Shown here: piece by piece, positions 1-8,990 of the stretch
How positions within the stretch are numbered: the stretch's first letter is position 1
Layout: each line of letters begins with the position of its first letter
NCBI GenBank assembly: GCA_902555275.1
Contig: CACDRY010000003.1
Span: 1 to 64,000 of the forward strand
DNA length: 64,000 bases
Direction of reading: 5' to 3'
Source: an uncultured Pelagibacteraceae bacterium
Lineage (GTDB): Bacteria; Pseudomonadota; Alphaproteobacteria; Pelagibacterales; Pelagibacteraceae
Notes under the pieces: model-generated
Database searches by the model: none
Told to the model about the DNA's origin: nothing
What the model saw: the letters and a program-made list of their open reading frames with translations, nothing else
Position numbers and translations under genes: made by a program

Positions 1-255
1 TTTAATGCTAAAGTTGTAATCATGGATGAACCAACTGCTGCACTTGCAATAAAAGAAGTTGGTAAAGTTTTAGACCTTATAAATAGTTTAAAAAAAACAG
101 GTGTTGGAGTAATAGTTATTAGTCATAGAATGGACGATATTTTTGCCGTTTGTGATCGTGTGATGGCCTTATTTCAAGGAACAAACTTTGCAGAATCAGA
201 ATTATCCAAAACTTCAAGAGATGAAGTAATTGGATGGATTATGGGTAAAAAATAA
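1..255 (+). CDS. Sugar ABC transporter ATP-binding protein, C-terminal part (cut by window edge)
   Basis: The frame is open from base 1 and ends at TAA 253-255, giving the last 84 residues of a nucleotide-binding subunit. Visible are the Walker B segment VVIMDEPTAAL (residues 5-15) and the switch histidine in ISHR (residue 42). The protein ends about 40 residues later, so it is a C-terminal end like that of single-domain FrcA-type ATPases or the second half of RbsA. It lies 2 bases before the cognate permease gene and would energise uptake of a monosaccharide. The Walker A and signature motifs are outside the window. Confidence 0.9.
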   Translation, partial: FNAKVVIMDEPTAALAIKEVGKVLDLINSLKKTGVGVIVISHRMDDIFAVCDRVMALFQGTNFAESELSKTSRDEVIGWIMGKK

Positions 256-257
256 TT

Positions 258-1271
258 ATGGACAGTAAAGACCAAGAAAAAAACTCCCTTTATTTGAAAA
301 TAATGCCATATCTTGAAAAGTATGGAATACTTTTACTACTAGTAATCATGATAGTGGTTATGCATTTTCTCCAACCAGATGTCTTTCTTTCATGGAGAAA
401 TGTAACGAATGTATTTAAACAAATTTCTTGGCAATCGATGTTAGCGTTAGGAGTATTCATGGTTATAGTTACAGCTGGAATTGATCTTTCTGTTGGATCC
501 ATCATGATGTTGTCATTAATGATCCTGGCAATAGTTGCTAAAGCAGGAGCCCCTTGGTATATAGTAGTGATTACACCTTTGATTGCAGGTTTTCTTTGTG
601 GTTTATTTAATGGATTAGGAATAACATTGTTGAGGATGCCCCATCCATTTATAATGACTTTGGGTACTCTTTATATATTTAGAGGAACAGGAAATTTAAT
701 TTCAGGTGGAACACCAATTAGTGGTTTCACAGATGAGGTGAGGTATCTTGGACATGGGCGAATTGATTTAACGTGGCTTGGCCTTGAAAAATCTCAGTAT
801 CTTCCAGTGAGCTTAGTTTTAATAGCCATTGTATACATAATTTTCTGGGTATTTATGAATAAAACACGGACTGGAAAATGGATATACGCGATAGGAGGCA
901 ACCCTAATGCAGCAAGAGCTTCAGGTATTAACGTTAATAAAATATTAGTGATTGTTTATTCTTTGTGTGGATTTTTATCAGGTATTGGAGCATTAATTTT
1001 AGCAGGAAGAACAGACTCAGGATACCCAAACGCTGGTCTCCAATCAGAATTAGATGCTATTGCTGCCTGCATTATTGGAGGAGCAAGTTTTTTTGGTGGA
1101 AGAGGCACAGTTCTTGGGGTATTTGCTGGAGTCATGATTATGGGTATTTTACGAAATGGCCTTAATCTCATGGATGTTAGCTCATTTTGGCAACAAGTCT
1201 TAATAGGATCTATAATAGTTTTGGCTGTATATATAGATGTATTAAGAAGAGATCTTGGAACAAGAAAATAA
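258..1271 (+). CDS. Sugar ABC transporter permease, RbsC/FrcC family
   Basis: 337 residues, the usual length for the BPD_transp_2 (RbsC/FrcC/XylH) family. After a short cytoplasmic N-terminus it is almost entirely hydrophobic, with about eight to ten membrane segments. The family signatures GIDLSVGSIM and GGNPNAARASGINV are present. The ATG lies 2 bases after the ATPase stop, so the two are translated as a unit. It forms the membrane channel for the sugar delivered by the binding protein at 1378. The sugar cannot be fixed from sequence; the downstream fucU and ribokinase genes point to a pentose or deoxyhexose. Confidence 0.93.
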   Translation: MDSKDQEKNSLYLKIMPYLEKYGILLLLVIMIVVMHFLQPDVFLSWRNVTNVFKQISWQSMLALGVFMVIVTAGIDLSVGSIMMLSLMILAIVAKAGAPWYIVVITPLIAGFLCGLFNGLGITLLRMPHPFIMTLGTLYIFRGTGNLISGGTPISGFTDEVRYLGHGRIDLTWLGLEKSQYLPVSLVLIAIVYIIFWVFMNKTRTGKWIYAIGGNPNAARASGINVNKILVIVYSLCGFLSGIGALILAGRTDSGYPNAGLQSELDAIAACIIGGASFFGGRGTVLGVFAGVMIMGILRNGLNLMDVSSFWQQVLIGSIIVLAVYIDVLRRDLGTRK

Positions 1272-1298
1272 TTCACGTTTTGGTTGAACCTTAAAAAT

Positions 1299-1329
1299 AC
1301 TGTCTTTTATAAACAGTTGAATTTTTTTT
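1299..1329 (+). terminator. Weak hairpin plus T-run after the sugar permease
   Basis: ACTGT (1299-1303) can pair with ACAGT (1313-1317), extended by two A-T pairs across a bulge, and is followed by eight T. The stem is short, so this is only a possible terminator or attenuator separating the permease gene from the binding-protein gene at 1378. Confidence 0.3.
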
Positions 1330-1377
1330 AAAAATTTAATTAAATTAATTTTTAATAATTATTAAAGGGGTAAAAAT

Positions 1378-2310
1378 ATGAGAGAACTAAACAGAAAAAT
1401 TGTTGTTTTTCTATCAGCAATTTTTTTATTGATTAGCATGGGGTCAGTTTCTTTTGCTGATGGACATGGAAAAAAAATCTTATTCAGTATTAAAGGACCT
1501 GGATCAGGAAACCCATTCTGGGCTTCTGTAACTAAAGGTGCTGAAGAAGAAGCTAAAAAATTAGGGGTTAAACTAATTCTAATTGCACCTCCACAAGAAG
1601 GTGATGTACAGGCTCAGATTAACCAAGTAGAAGACCAACTTGCAAAAGGTGTTGATGCACTAGCACTAGCACCTGGAGATCCAAATGCTTTTGCACCAAT
1701 TGTAGATGATGCGATTAAAAGTGGAGTTCCAGTTGTGTTTGTTGACACTAAAGGGATTAACGAAGGTGTAACTTTTATTGGAACAAACAATATGAATGGT
1801 GCAGAGTTAGCTGCTAAATTCATATGTGATAAAACTCCAAAAGGTTCAGACGTTGCAATTCTTACAGGAATTGAGTCACAATCAACTGCATTATTAAGAA
1901 GAGATGGAGCAATCAAAGGATTTAAAAATTGTGGTTTAAATCTTGTTGCAACACAAACTGCAGAGTGGGATACAGCAAAAGGAAGATCTGTAACAGAGTC
2001 AATCATTCTAAAAAATCCAAACATTAAAGCAATATTTGCTTCTAATGACAATATGGGATTAGGTGCAATGCAAGCTTTAAAAGACGCTGACATGAATGAT
2101 GTTGTTGTTGTAGGTTTTGATGCTACACCTGATGCAGCTACAAGTATCTTAAAAGGTGAAATGACTGCAACTATTGCTCAGTTCTCATACAACATGGGAG
2201 CGTATGGAGTTAAGTATGCACTTGAGTTAGCTAATGGAGGAAGTATTGATCCTAATATTGATACTGGTACACAATTAGTAACAAAAGAAAACGCTAACGA
2301 TTTTAAATAA
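1378..2310 (+). CDS. Periplasmic sugar-binding protein, RbsB family
   Basis: 310 residues with a signal peptide (basic MRELNRK, hydrophobic stretch, likely cleavage after SFA at about residue 27). The mature part has the RbsB/type I periplasmic-binding fold, with FSIKGPGSGNPFWASV at the first strand, a VDALALAPGDP segment, and FASNDNMGLGAMQALK and VVGFDATPDA near the end. It captures the sugar for the permease at 258. It has its own strong ribosome site (AAAGGGG) and a 106-base upstream gap, and is followed by a strong terminator, consistent with higher expression than its partners. Ribose, fructose, fucose or another sugar cannot be separated by eye. Confidence 0.92.
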   Translation: MRELNRKIVVFLSAIFLLISMGSVSFADGHGKKILFSIKGPGSGNPFWASVTKGAEEEAKKLGVKLILIAPPQEGDVQAQINQVEDQLAKGVDALALAPGDPNAFAPIVDDAIKSGVPVVFVDTKGINEGVTFIGTNNMNGAELAAKFICDKTPKGSDVAILTGIESQSTALLRRDGAIKGFKNCGLNLVATQTAEWDTAKGRSVTESIILKNPNIKAIFASNDNMGLGAMQALKDADMNDVVVVGFDATPDAATSILKGEMTATIAQFSYNMGAYGVKYALELANGGSIDPNIDTGTQLVTKENANDFK

Positions 2311-2334
2311 TCTTTAGTTTTACATAGTGATTTA

Positions 2335-2366
2335 AAGGGTGGAATTTTATTCCACCCTTTTTTTTT
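2335..2366 (+). terminator. Rho-independent terminator after the binding-protein gene
   Basis: A perfect 10-bp stem, AAGGGTGGAA (2335-2344) with TTCCACCCTT (2350-2359), loop TTTTA, followed by a run of T. It lies 24 bases after the binding-protein stop and before the co-directional fucU-like gene, so that gene is reached by read-through or by its own promoter. Confidence 0.85.
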
Positions 2367-2384
2367 ATGTACTATAATCTTTAA

Positions 2385-2846
2385 ATGTTAATTAATATTA
2401 ATCCAGTACTGAGCCCTGAATTACTATTTCATTTAAGGTCAATGGGACATGGTGAAAAGCTAATTTTAGCTGATGCAAACTTCCCCTCAAACACTACTAA
2501 CGAAAAAGTTATTCGCCTTGATGGAGTAAATATTAAAGATGCAGCAACGGCTATATTATCTGTATTTCCATTAGACAGTTTTGTTGCATCTAAAGGTGGA
2601 TCACCAGCGATTAGGATGGAAGTAGATGATAAACCTGATGAATTAACTGAAACTCATAAGGAATTTATTGAAGCAGTTAAGACAGTTTCAGGTGAAAATT
2701 GGAAAGTTGGTTCAATTTCAAGAAAAGATTTTTATGAGGAAGCAAAAAAAGCTTATTGTATAGTAACCACCACAGATGCTAGGCCATTTGGATGTTTTGT
2801 GCTTACCAAGGGTGTAATTTTACCAGACGGAAAAGTTTGGACATAA
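2385..2846 (+). CDS. RbsD/FucU-family sugar mutarotase
   Basis: 153 residues, FucU-like in length (RbsD is shorter). It starts with LININPVLSPELLFHLRSMG and has the conserved histidine in MGHGEKLILADANFP and a C-terminal TTDARPFGCFVLTKGVI segment typical of FucU. These proteins interconvert anomers of fucose, ribose or similar sugars after uptake. It is 3 bases before the ribokinase gene. FucU similarity hints at fucose-like substrates, the kinase at ribose-like ones. The start shown lacks a clear Shine-Dalgarno site. Confidence 0.85.
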   Translation: MLININPVLSPELLFHLRSMGHGEKLILADANFPSNTTNEKVIRLDGVNIKDAATAILSVFPLDSFVASKGGSPAIRMEVDDKPDELTETHKEFIEAVKTVSGENWKVGSISRKDFYEEAKKAYCIVTTTDARPFGCFVLTKGVILPDGKVWT

Positions 2847-2849
2847 TAA

Positions 2850-3764
2850 ATGAAATCTATTTGTGTTTTTGGTGTTTTTGTTGCCGATCTTTGTTTTGTA
2901 GCTAATGCAATTCCTGAAAAAGGACAAACTATTTTAGGCAATAAACATATTGTTGGTCCGGGTGGAAAAGGATCAAACCAAGCAATTGCAGCAGCTAGAC
3001 TTGGAGGTCAAGTTAATTTTATAACAAAGATTGGGAATGACCAAAATGCTAAAATGGCATTAAATCTTTATAAGGAAGTGGGAATTAATAGAGACTCAAT
3101 AATTCAAGATAAAAATCAATTAACAGGTGTGGCAGGTATAATGATAAACGAAAAAACTGGGGACAACGCCATAAACATTGTACCAGGTGCAGCTGGCTCT
3201 TTAACCAATAAAGATATTGATGAAAATTTAAGTTTTATCAAAAATTCAGAAATTTTTTTAACTCAGTTAGAGACACCTTATAAAGTAACTAGTTATGCAC
3301 TTAACAAAGCAAAAGGATCAGGTTCAACAACTATTTTCAATCCAGCGCCTGCATCAAATATAAATGAGAGTGATTTTAAACTTATGGATTATTTTACGCC
3401 TAATGAAACAGAAGCAAGTTTTTATTTAAAAAAAAATGTTGAAACAAAAATAGAAATTGAAGAAGCTGCAAAAACTTTTCTTAATAAAGGAGTTAAAAAT
3501 ATTGTTATAACTTTAGGCTCAAAAGGAGTTTACTTTGCAAACTCTTCTAAAAGCTATTTTATTGATGCCTTTAATTTAAAAGATAAAGTTGTAGATACAA
3601 CTGGAGCAGGTGATGCATTCAATGGAGCCTTTGCATATGCTTTATCTAAAAATTATAAGGATAAAGATGCTTTAGAATTTGCAAATAAGGTTGCTGGTAT
3701 TTCAACTACAAGAGTTGGAGCAGCTAATGCAATGCCCAATCTAAATGAAGTAGAAGTCTATTAG
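2850..3764 (+). CDS. rbsK: Ribokinase, PfkB family
   Basis: 304 residues. PfkB signature 1 appears as GPGGKGSNQAIAAARLGG near residues 33-50, and signature 2 with the catalytic Asp as DTTGAGDAFNGAFAYAL near residues 249-265. It phosphorylates the imported sugar with ATP in the cytoplasm. It follows the mutarotase by 3 bases and ends directly against the convergent gene at 3765 with no intergenic base. Other PfkB specificities (for example fructokinase) are possible, but the RbsABC, RbsD/FucU and kinase set favours ribokinase. Confidence 0.85.
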   Translation: MKSICVFGVFVADLCFVANAIPEKGQTILGNKHIVGPGGKGSNQAIAAARLGGQVNFITKIGNDQNAKMALNLYKEVGINRDSIIQDKNQLTGVAGIMINEKTGDNAINIVPGAAGSLTNKDIDENLSFIKNSEIFLTQLETPYKVTSYALNKAKGSGSTTIFNPAPASNINESDFKLMDYFTPNETEASFYLKKNVETKIEIEEAAKTFLNKGVKNIVITLGSKGVYFANSSKSYFIDAFNLKDKVVDTTGAGDAFNGAFAYALSKNYKDKDALEFANKVAGISTTRVGAANAMPNLNEVEVY

Positions 3765-4940
3765 CTATTCTATAATTTTGAAATCAGACTTAAATTTATC
3801 AGTAATTGTTAAACCTAAACCTGGTTTGTTATCATCTAAATCTATGTATCCATTTTCAGGGGTAGGATCACCATCAAAAATATAATAAAATAATTCATTG
3901 CCAATTTCTACATCATGGACAGGAAAAAATTCAGATATTGGACAATTAAAATTTGACATTGTTAAATGATAATTATGCATTTGACCAGCATGAGGAATAA
4001 CTGGTACTTGATAAGCTTCTGCCAATGCATTTATTTTATTTGCAATTGTAAATCCACCAACTCTATTATTGTCATATTGAATATAACTGACTGCTTTAAT
4101 GTCCAACAATTGTTTAAACCCAAATAAGTTGAATTCATGTTCTCCACCAGAAATTGGAATTGCATTCATATTATTTAATTCAGCATATCCATGAATATCG
4201 TCTGCTATAACTGGTTCCTCCAACCATCTAGGGTTAAATTTTACTAATTTTGGTATCATCCTTTTTGCATAATCCAGGTTCCAACCCATATAACATTCCA
4301 TCATTAAATCAGTATCATATCCAATAACTTCTCTAACTGCTTCAGCTAACTCAATATTTTTTTTCATACCTTCAGGTCCATCTTTTGGCCCCCACCCAAA
4401 TCTCATTTTAAACATTTTAAAACCTTGCTTAACATAGCTTTCAGCTTCTTTTTGCAAGTCCTTGATTGGTTGGCTGTAAAGTTTAGATGCGTAAACAGGA
4501 ATTTTTTCTTTTGTTCTACCACCTAATAATTTAAATACAGGTTTATTTGTAATCTTTCCGATTATATCCCAGAGCGCAATATCAATTGCAGAAATAGCTA
4601 CCATACCTAAACCTCTTCTTCCCCACGCATGAGTTCTTCTGTACATTTTTTCCCAGATATAAGAATAATCAAAAGGATCTTCATCTAGTACTAACGGCGT
4701 TAAATAAGTATCGATTGTTTTTTTAACCAACTGAGGTGCGAGTGCCGCGTTTCCAATTCCAATGATTCCATCATCAGTTTCAACTTCACATATTAACCAT
4801 TCATGAAACCTAAAAGAGCCCATAGCATCTGATTTTTCAAACAAAAGGTCTGAAGCATTTGTGCAAAAATTATTTTGTGGAGGAACTGTTTTACCGTTCC
4901 ATTGATATACCTTGGTTCGAATACTTTTTATTTTAGACAT
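3765..4940 (-). CDS. Enolase-superfamily sugar-acid dehydratase, L-rhamnonate dehydratase-like
   Basis: 391 residues of the mandelate racemase/enolase type: N-terminal capping domain, then a barrel. It resembles L-rhamnonate dehydratase in the segments [43 protein letters not shown] (metal Glu followed by His), [11 protein letters not shown] (catalytic His) and the ending KPGLGL. It would dehydrate an aldonate to a 2-keto-3-deoxy sugar acid. The first metal ligand, Asp in LMLDCWMS of E. coli RhmD, is Glu here (LMMECYMGW). It is transcribed as a pair with the PdxA-like gene, whose start abuts a divergent promoter region shared with tctC. Specificity is inferred. Confidence 0.75.
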   Translation of the reverse strand: MSKIKSIRTKVYQWNGKTVPPQNNFCTNASDLLFEKSDAMGSFRFHEWLICEVETDDGIIGIGNAALAPQLVKKTIDTYLTPLVLDEDPFDYSYIWEKMYRRTHAWGRRGLGMVAISAIDIALWDIIGKITNKPVFKLLGGRTKEKIPVYASKLYSQPIKDLQKEAESYVKQGFKMFKMRFGWGPKDGPEGMKKNIELAEAVREVIGYDTDLMMECYMGWNLDYAKRMIPKLVKFNPRWLEEPVIADDIHGYAELNNMNAIPISGGEHEFNLFGFKQLLDIKAVSYIQYDNNRVGGFTIANKINALAEAYQVPVIPHAGQMHNYHLTMSNFNCPISEFFPVHDVEIGNELFYYIFDGDPTPENGYIDLDDNKPGLGLTITDKFKSDFKIIE

Positions 4941-5936
4941 TTAATTGTTTTTATTTTCTGCCATTGTTAATGCAATTTTGAATGAATTCAAAGTAGGTTC
5001 TAAATTTGCTTTATTTTTACCTGCAATATCAAATGCTGTTCCATGTGCAGGAGTAGTTATAGGGACTGGCAAACCTCCTTGTACGGTTACTCCTCTATCA
5101 AATCCAAATGCTTTTAAACCTGATTGCAAAGCATCATGATACATGCCAACAATACAATCATAGTTTCCATTTTTATAAGCAGTAATAAAAGAAGTATCAC
5201 ATGGTAAAGGTCCATCAGCATTAATACCTAGTTTTTTTGCCTCTTCAATTGCAGGTATAATTTCATCTTTTTCCTCTGTTCCAAATTCAGCATGAGGATT
5301 TAGTGCTTGGACTGCTACTCTTGGACTTTTAATACCATTTAATTTCATAGCTTCATTTATAAGTTTAATTGGCTTAATAATTTTTTCCTTTTTTACATGT
5401 TCTGGAACTTCTTTTATTGGAATATGTGATGATACCCTTGCTGTCCAAAAATTATCAATAACATTAAATTCACAAAAAAAATTTTTAACCTCTAACTTTT
5501 CAGCCATTAAATGTAATTCATCAGAATATTTATTTCCTCCAAGTTTAAGGCTTGTTTTATTAAAAGGTCCAAAGTTTATTGCATGAATTTTATTTTCTTT
5601 AGCAAGATCTAAAGCTAAATTTAGCGAAGCTAAGACGCTTTCTCCCGCCTCTTTAGAGCACTCAGATAATTTATAATTATGATTTTTACCATTAGAGATA
5701 TCTAGAAAAAATTTATTACGCTTCGCAAAATCAATATTATCAAAATCTTCTACAAAATTTAGATTATGTGATTTGCCTGAAATTTTATTTCCACTTTCTA
5801 ATATATTTTTTTCACCTATGACAATTAAATTAGCCTTGTTAGTGATTTCCTCTGACAATAGTTTTGAGACCAATTCGGGGCCTATACCAGAAGGGTCCCC
5901 TAAAAGAACTGCTATGTTAATTTTATTTTGAGCCAT
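4941..5936 (-). CDS. PdxA-family dehydrogenase (4-hydroxythreonine-4-phosphate dehydrogenase or PdxA2)
   Basis: 331 residues, the usual PdxA length. It starts with INIAVLLGDPSGIGPELV (typical GDPxGIGPE) and carries the metal-binding histidines in ARVSSHIPIKEV, CIVGMYHDALQ and TTPAHGTAFDIAGK. PdxA oxidises 4-phosphohydroxy-L-threonine in vitamin B6 synthesis. The PdxA2 branch acts on phosphorylated D-threonate/D-erythronate and sits in sugar-acid operons. The context here (dehydratase, TctCBA, SDR, kinase) favours the catabolic branch. It abuts the downstream dehydratase gene without a gap. No pdxJ is nearby, which would have supported B6 synthesis. Confidence 0.8.
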   Translation of the reverse strand: MAQNKINIAVLLGDPSGIGPELVSKLLSEEITNKANLIVIGEKNILESGNKISGKSHNLNFVEDFDNIDFAKRNKFFLDISNGKNHNYKLSECSKEAGESVLASLNLALDLAKENKIHAINFGPFNKTSLKLGGNKYSDELHLMAEKLEVKNFFCEFNVIDNFWTARVSSHIPIKEVPEHVKKEKIIKPIKLINEAMKLNGIKSPRVAVQALNPHAEFGTEEKDEIIPAIEEAKKLGINADGPLPCDTSFITAYKNGNYDCIVGMYHDALQSGLKAFGFDRGVTVQGGLPVPITTPAHGTAFDIAGKNKANLEPTLNSFKIALTMAENKNN

Positions 5937-6007
5937 TTTTTACTTTACGCTATGTATCAGATTATGTTTATATATTTAAATATAAATTAACTAAAAAGAG
6001 GGAAATA

Positions 6008-6982
6008 ATGAAAAAAAGTTTTAAATTATTTTTAGCTGCCGCATTTTTGGTAACTGAATTTTTTGTTGTTGCACTTCCACTTATGATTACTTCTGCAAAA
6101 GCAGATGGTCACCCAATTCAAGCTATTACACACGCTGGTTTTGGTGGTGGTACAGACGTAACTACTAGAATGATGTTGTTAAGAACTAGAAGGTATCTAA
6201 AACAAGATATGCAATTAGTTAACAAGAAAGGTGGTGGTGGAGCTGCATCTATGGATTACATGATGACTTTACCAGCAGATGGTCAACATACTTTAACTTG
6301 GACTACAGGACATGCTGTTTCTATGGCATTAGGAAAAACAAAAGTTAAATTAAGTGATATGCAACCACTTGCTAGAGGAACTGATGATCCTCAATTATTT
6401 GTCGTAAATTGTAAAAATGATATTAAAGATGCTAAAAAATTTATTAGCGCTCAAAAATCAAAATCATTAAAATATGGTACTACTCACGTTGGTGGTATTG
6501 ATGATGTAAGTGCTATCGCTTTTACAAAAAAAGGAAAATTAACAGACCCAACAATTGTTCCTTATAAAGGTGTTGGTCCTATTAAAACTAATCTTATCAA
6601 AGGAGATATTGATGTAGGTGTTTTAAACTTGGGAGAAGCTGTAACAGAAATTGAAGATGGTACATTGTGTGTTTCAGTTGTACTTGCTAGTAACAGAATG
6701 GAAAAATTAAGTAATGTTCCTACTGCTACTGAGTTAGGAATTCCAGTTGTGCTTTCAACAGTTAGAGGTTTTGTAACAAGAAAAGGTGTTCCAGGCGACA
6801 GAAAAAAACAACTTGAAGATGCAATGATTAAAGCAATGGAACATAAATATTTCCAAAGTTTTTTAACTGATATCGGCCTTGACTCAACTAGTGTTGTTGG
6901 AGCTGATGAGTGGGGCAAGCAAATGGAAGTTATGCTTGCAGAGATGACTGCTCAACTTAAAGCTTTGGGTTACATTAATTAG
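6008..6982 (+). CDS. tctC: TctC/Bug-family periplasmic binding protein of a tripartite tricarboxylate transporter
   Basis: 324 residues with a long signal peptide (cleavage probably after SAKA, residue about 32). The mature protein begins with the Bug pattern ITHAGFGGGTDVTTRMM and has VVNKKGGGGAASMDYM-type and YKGVGPIKTNLIKGDIDVG segments of the family. It captures a carboxylate or sugar acid for TctAB. The start follows the strong site AGAGGGAAATA. A hairpin terminator lies just after the gene, inside the tctB frame. The neighbouring dehydratase and PdxA-like enzymes suggest a sugar-acid ligand (inference). Confidence 0.9.
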   Translation: MKKSFKLFLAAAFLVTEFFVVALPLMITSAKADGHPIQAITHAGFGGGTDVTTRMMLLRTRRYLKQDMQLVNKKGGGGAASMDYMMTLPADGQHTLTWTTGHAVSMALGKTKVKLSDMQPLARGTDDPQLFVVNCKNDIKDAKKFISAQKSKSLKYGTTHVGGIDDVSAIAFTKKGKLTDPTIVPYKGVGPIKTNLIKGDIDVGVLNLGEAVTEIEDGTLCVSVVLASNRMEKLSNVPTATELGIPVVLSTVRGFVTRKGVPGDRKKQLEDAMIKAMEHKYFQSFLTDIGLDSTSVVGADEWGKQMEVMLAEMTAQLKALGYIN

Positions 6983-7003
6983 TCATAAGAAAGTACATTT
7001 TTT

Positions 7004-7510
7004 ATGAATAATGTACGAAATAAAAAAAGGGCAAACAAAAGTTTGCCCTTTTTTTTTAAAGATGAATTTAAAGTTTTTTTTGTAATTATATTTGTTTCGA
7101 CAATATTATTAGTAACTACTTTTACATTTGATAAGGTTCCTCCAATTTTAAATAGAGGTATACAACCTGCTACTTTCCCAAAAGGATTGTTAGTATTGAT
7201 AATGTTTTTAACAGCAGTTATTTATTTTCTTTCATTCAAAAATCCTTGGAAAAAAGAAAAAAAACTTCCAAAACCATTTTTTTTAACAATCTTAAGTTTT
7301 ATTTTATTTATTATAATCTCTAAAACATTAGACTTTTTCTTAGCTATATCAGTACTCTCAATATTTGTTTCATACAATTGGGGTGAAAAGAGAATTTTTT
7401 ATTTATTATTAGTTGGAATTTTGTTTCCATTAGTAGTTTTCATATTTTTTGAAATGATATTGGGACTTAGATTTCCCCCAGGAATAATTACAAACCTTTA
7501 TTATTACTAG
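7004..7510 (+). CDS. tctB: TctB small membrane subunit of the TTT transporter
   Basis: 168 residues with four hydrophobic segments (roughly residues 25-45, 60-78, 88-105 and 120-150), typical of the small TctB subunit. It sits between tctC and tctA, and its stop is 1 base before tctA. No in-frame ATG, GTG or TTG lies between codon 1 and the first membrane segment, so ATG 7004 is the only ordinary start. That start sits in the loop of a small hairpin (GTACATT 6993-6999 with AATGTAC 7010-7016), and codons 7-18 overlap a perfect terminator hairpin. Sequence identity to known TctB is low, as is normal; the call rests on position and topology. Confidence 0.85.
   Translation: MNNVRNKKRANKSLPFFFKDEFKVFFVIIFVSTILLVTTFTFDKVPPILNRGIQPATFPKGLLVLIMFLTAVIYFLSFKNPWKKEKKLPKPFFLTILSFILFIIISKTLDFFLAISVLSIFVSYNWGEKRIFYLLLVGILFPLVVFIFFEMILGLRFPPGIITNLYYY
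7022..7058 (+). terminator. Perfect terminator hairpin embedded in the tctB reading frame
   Basis: A-tract plus GGGCAAAC (7022-7036) pairs without mismatch with GTTTGCCC plus a T-tract (7041-7055), loop AAAA. It is an intrinsic terminator reading well in both directions. It lies 40 bases after the tctC stop but within codons 7-18 of tctB, so a ribosome translating tctB would melt it. Confidence 0.85.
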
Positions 7511-7511
7511 T

Positions 7512-8990
7512 ATGGACAATCTTTTATTAATGATGGCACCTTTGTTTAGTTCTAAGTTGTTAATTGTTTTAATTTTTGGGACTTTATTTGGACTGATCTT
7601 AGGCGTTCTACCAGGATTAGGCCCTACAACTGGTGGTGCATTAATTTTACCATTTACTATGACTTTAGACCCTCTTTCAGCAATAGTTCTCTTGACATCA
7701 ATTTACTGTGCTGGAACATACGGCGGTGCAATCACTGCAGTTCTAATAAACACCCCTGGAACTCCAGCAGCAGCAGCCACTTGTCTAGATGGTTATCCCT
7801 TAGCTCAAAAGGGGGAAGCAGGAAGAGCTTTGGGTATGGCAACAGTTTCAAGCACAGTGGGTGGAATTTTTAGCGTAATAGTTTTGGTATTTTTTGCACC
7901 TGTTTTAGCTCAACTTGCCTATGAATTTGGTCAACCAGAATATTTTGCGTTAGCTATTTTTGGTTTAACAATGCTAGCATCAATTGGTGAAGGAAGTCCA
8001 ATCAAAAATTTAATCGCTGGTGCTTTTGGAATTTTAATTTCTACTATTGGAAAAGATTTTATGACTTCAATTGATAGATTTACTTATGGTATAAATGAGC
8101 TTTCTGTAGGAATAGGATTTATACCAGTTGTAGTAGGTTTATTTGCAATAAGCGAAATGTTAACCCAGTCTACAATTCTTGATCAAGTTTTTAAAAGAGT
8201 TGCACTAAAAGCGGTAAAACTTCCGTCCTTAGATGATTATAAAAAAACCTGGAAAACTATTCTTAGATCTAGTGGTATTGGTTCGTTTATTGGAGTTTTG
8301 CCAGCTGAGGGCGGGACTGTAGCATCCTTAATTGGTTATTCAGAAGCAAAACGATTTTCTAAAGAGCCAGAAGAATTTGGAAAAGGGTCAATAGAAGGTA
8401 TTGCCGGAGCTGAGGCAGCAAATAATGCTGCTACAGGTGGTGCAATGGTTCCAACTTTAGCATTAGGAATACCTGGAAGTGCTACAACAGCAGTCATATT
8501 AACTGGGCTTATAATTCATGGTGTAAGACCAGGTCCAGATCTATTTAGAGAGCAACCAGACTTTTTATATGGAATTTTTGGGGCAATGTTAATTGCTAAT
8601 GTTTTATTTTTTATATTTGGATTTTTTGGTGCAAAATTATTTGCAAGAATAACTTTAGTTCCAAACAAAATTTTGTGGCCAATGATATTTGCAGTATCTG
8701 TGTGTGGAACATACTCTTTAAGTCAATCTATCATTGATGTTTGGATTATGTTATTTTTTGGAGTACTAGGATTTTTCATGAGAAGATTTGGTTTTTCAGT
8801 TGTACCTGTAATTATAGGATTAATTTTAGGAGAATTAGTAGAAGGAACTCTAAGACAATCTTTAGTTATATTTGATGGAAACTGGTTTATGTTTTTAACA
8901 AGACCTATAGCTTTAACTTTTTTTATTTTATCTTTAATTGCATTAGCTTTTCCTTTATTAAGGTCAAAAAAAACAAAAAAAGTAATATGA
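7512..8990 (+). CDS. tctA: TctA large membrane subunit of the TTT transporter
   Basis: 492 residues and about twelve membrane segments, the standard TctA size. The family signature is clear near residues 25-50 (GVLPGLGPTTGGALILPFT), with AGTYGGAITAVLINTPGTPA, a second GVLPAEGGTVASLIGYS copy near residue 257, and ALGIPGSATTAVILTGL. It forms the main permease driven by an ion gradient. Its stop overlaps the SDR start by 4 bases (ATGA), tying transport to the following enzymes. Confidence 0.95.
   Translation: MDNLLLMMAPLFSSKLLIVLIFGTLFGLILGVLPGLGPTTGGALILPFTMTLDPLSAIVLLTSIYCAGTYGGAITAVLINTPGTPAAAATCLDGYPLAQKGEAGRALGMATVSSTVGGIFSVIVLVFFAPVLAQLAYEFGQPEYFALAIFGLTMLASIGEGSPIKNLIAGAFGILISTIGKDFMTSIDRFTYGINELSVGIGFIPVVVGLFAISEMLTQSTILDQVFKRVALKAVKLPSLDDYKKTWKTILRSSGIGSFIGVLPAEGGTVASLIGYSEAKRFSKEPEEFGKGSIEGIAGAEAANNAATGGAMVPTLALGIPGSATTAVILTGLIIHGVRPGPDLFREQPDFLYGIFGAMLIANVLFFIFGFFGAKLFARITLVPNKILWPMIFAVSVCGTYSLSQSIIDVWIMLFFGVLGFFMRRFGFSVVPVIIGLILGELVEGTLRQSLVIFDGNWFMFLTRPIALTFFILSLIALAFPLLRSKKTKKVI

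Noticed and set aside
1614-2093. 159-codon open frame antisense to the sugar-binding-protein gene
   Set aside because: It lies wholly opposite a clear gene, has no family motif and no ribosome site; it follows from the codon usage of the real gene.
6562-6918. 118-codon antisense frame opposite tctC
   Set aside because: No start signal and no recognisable protein features; fully covered by tctC.
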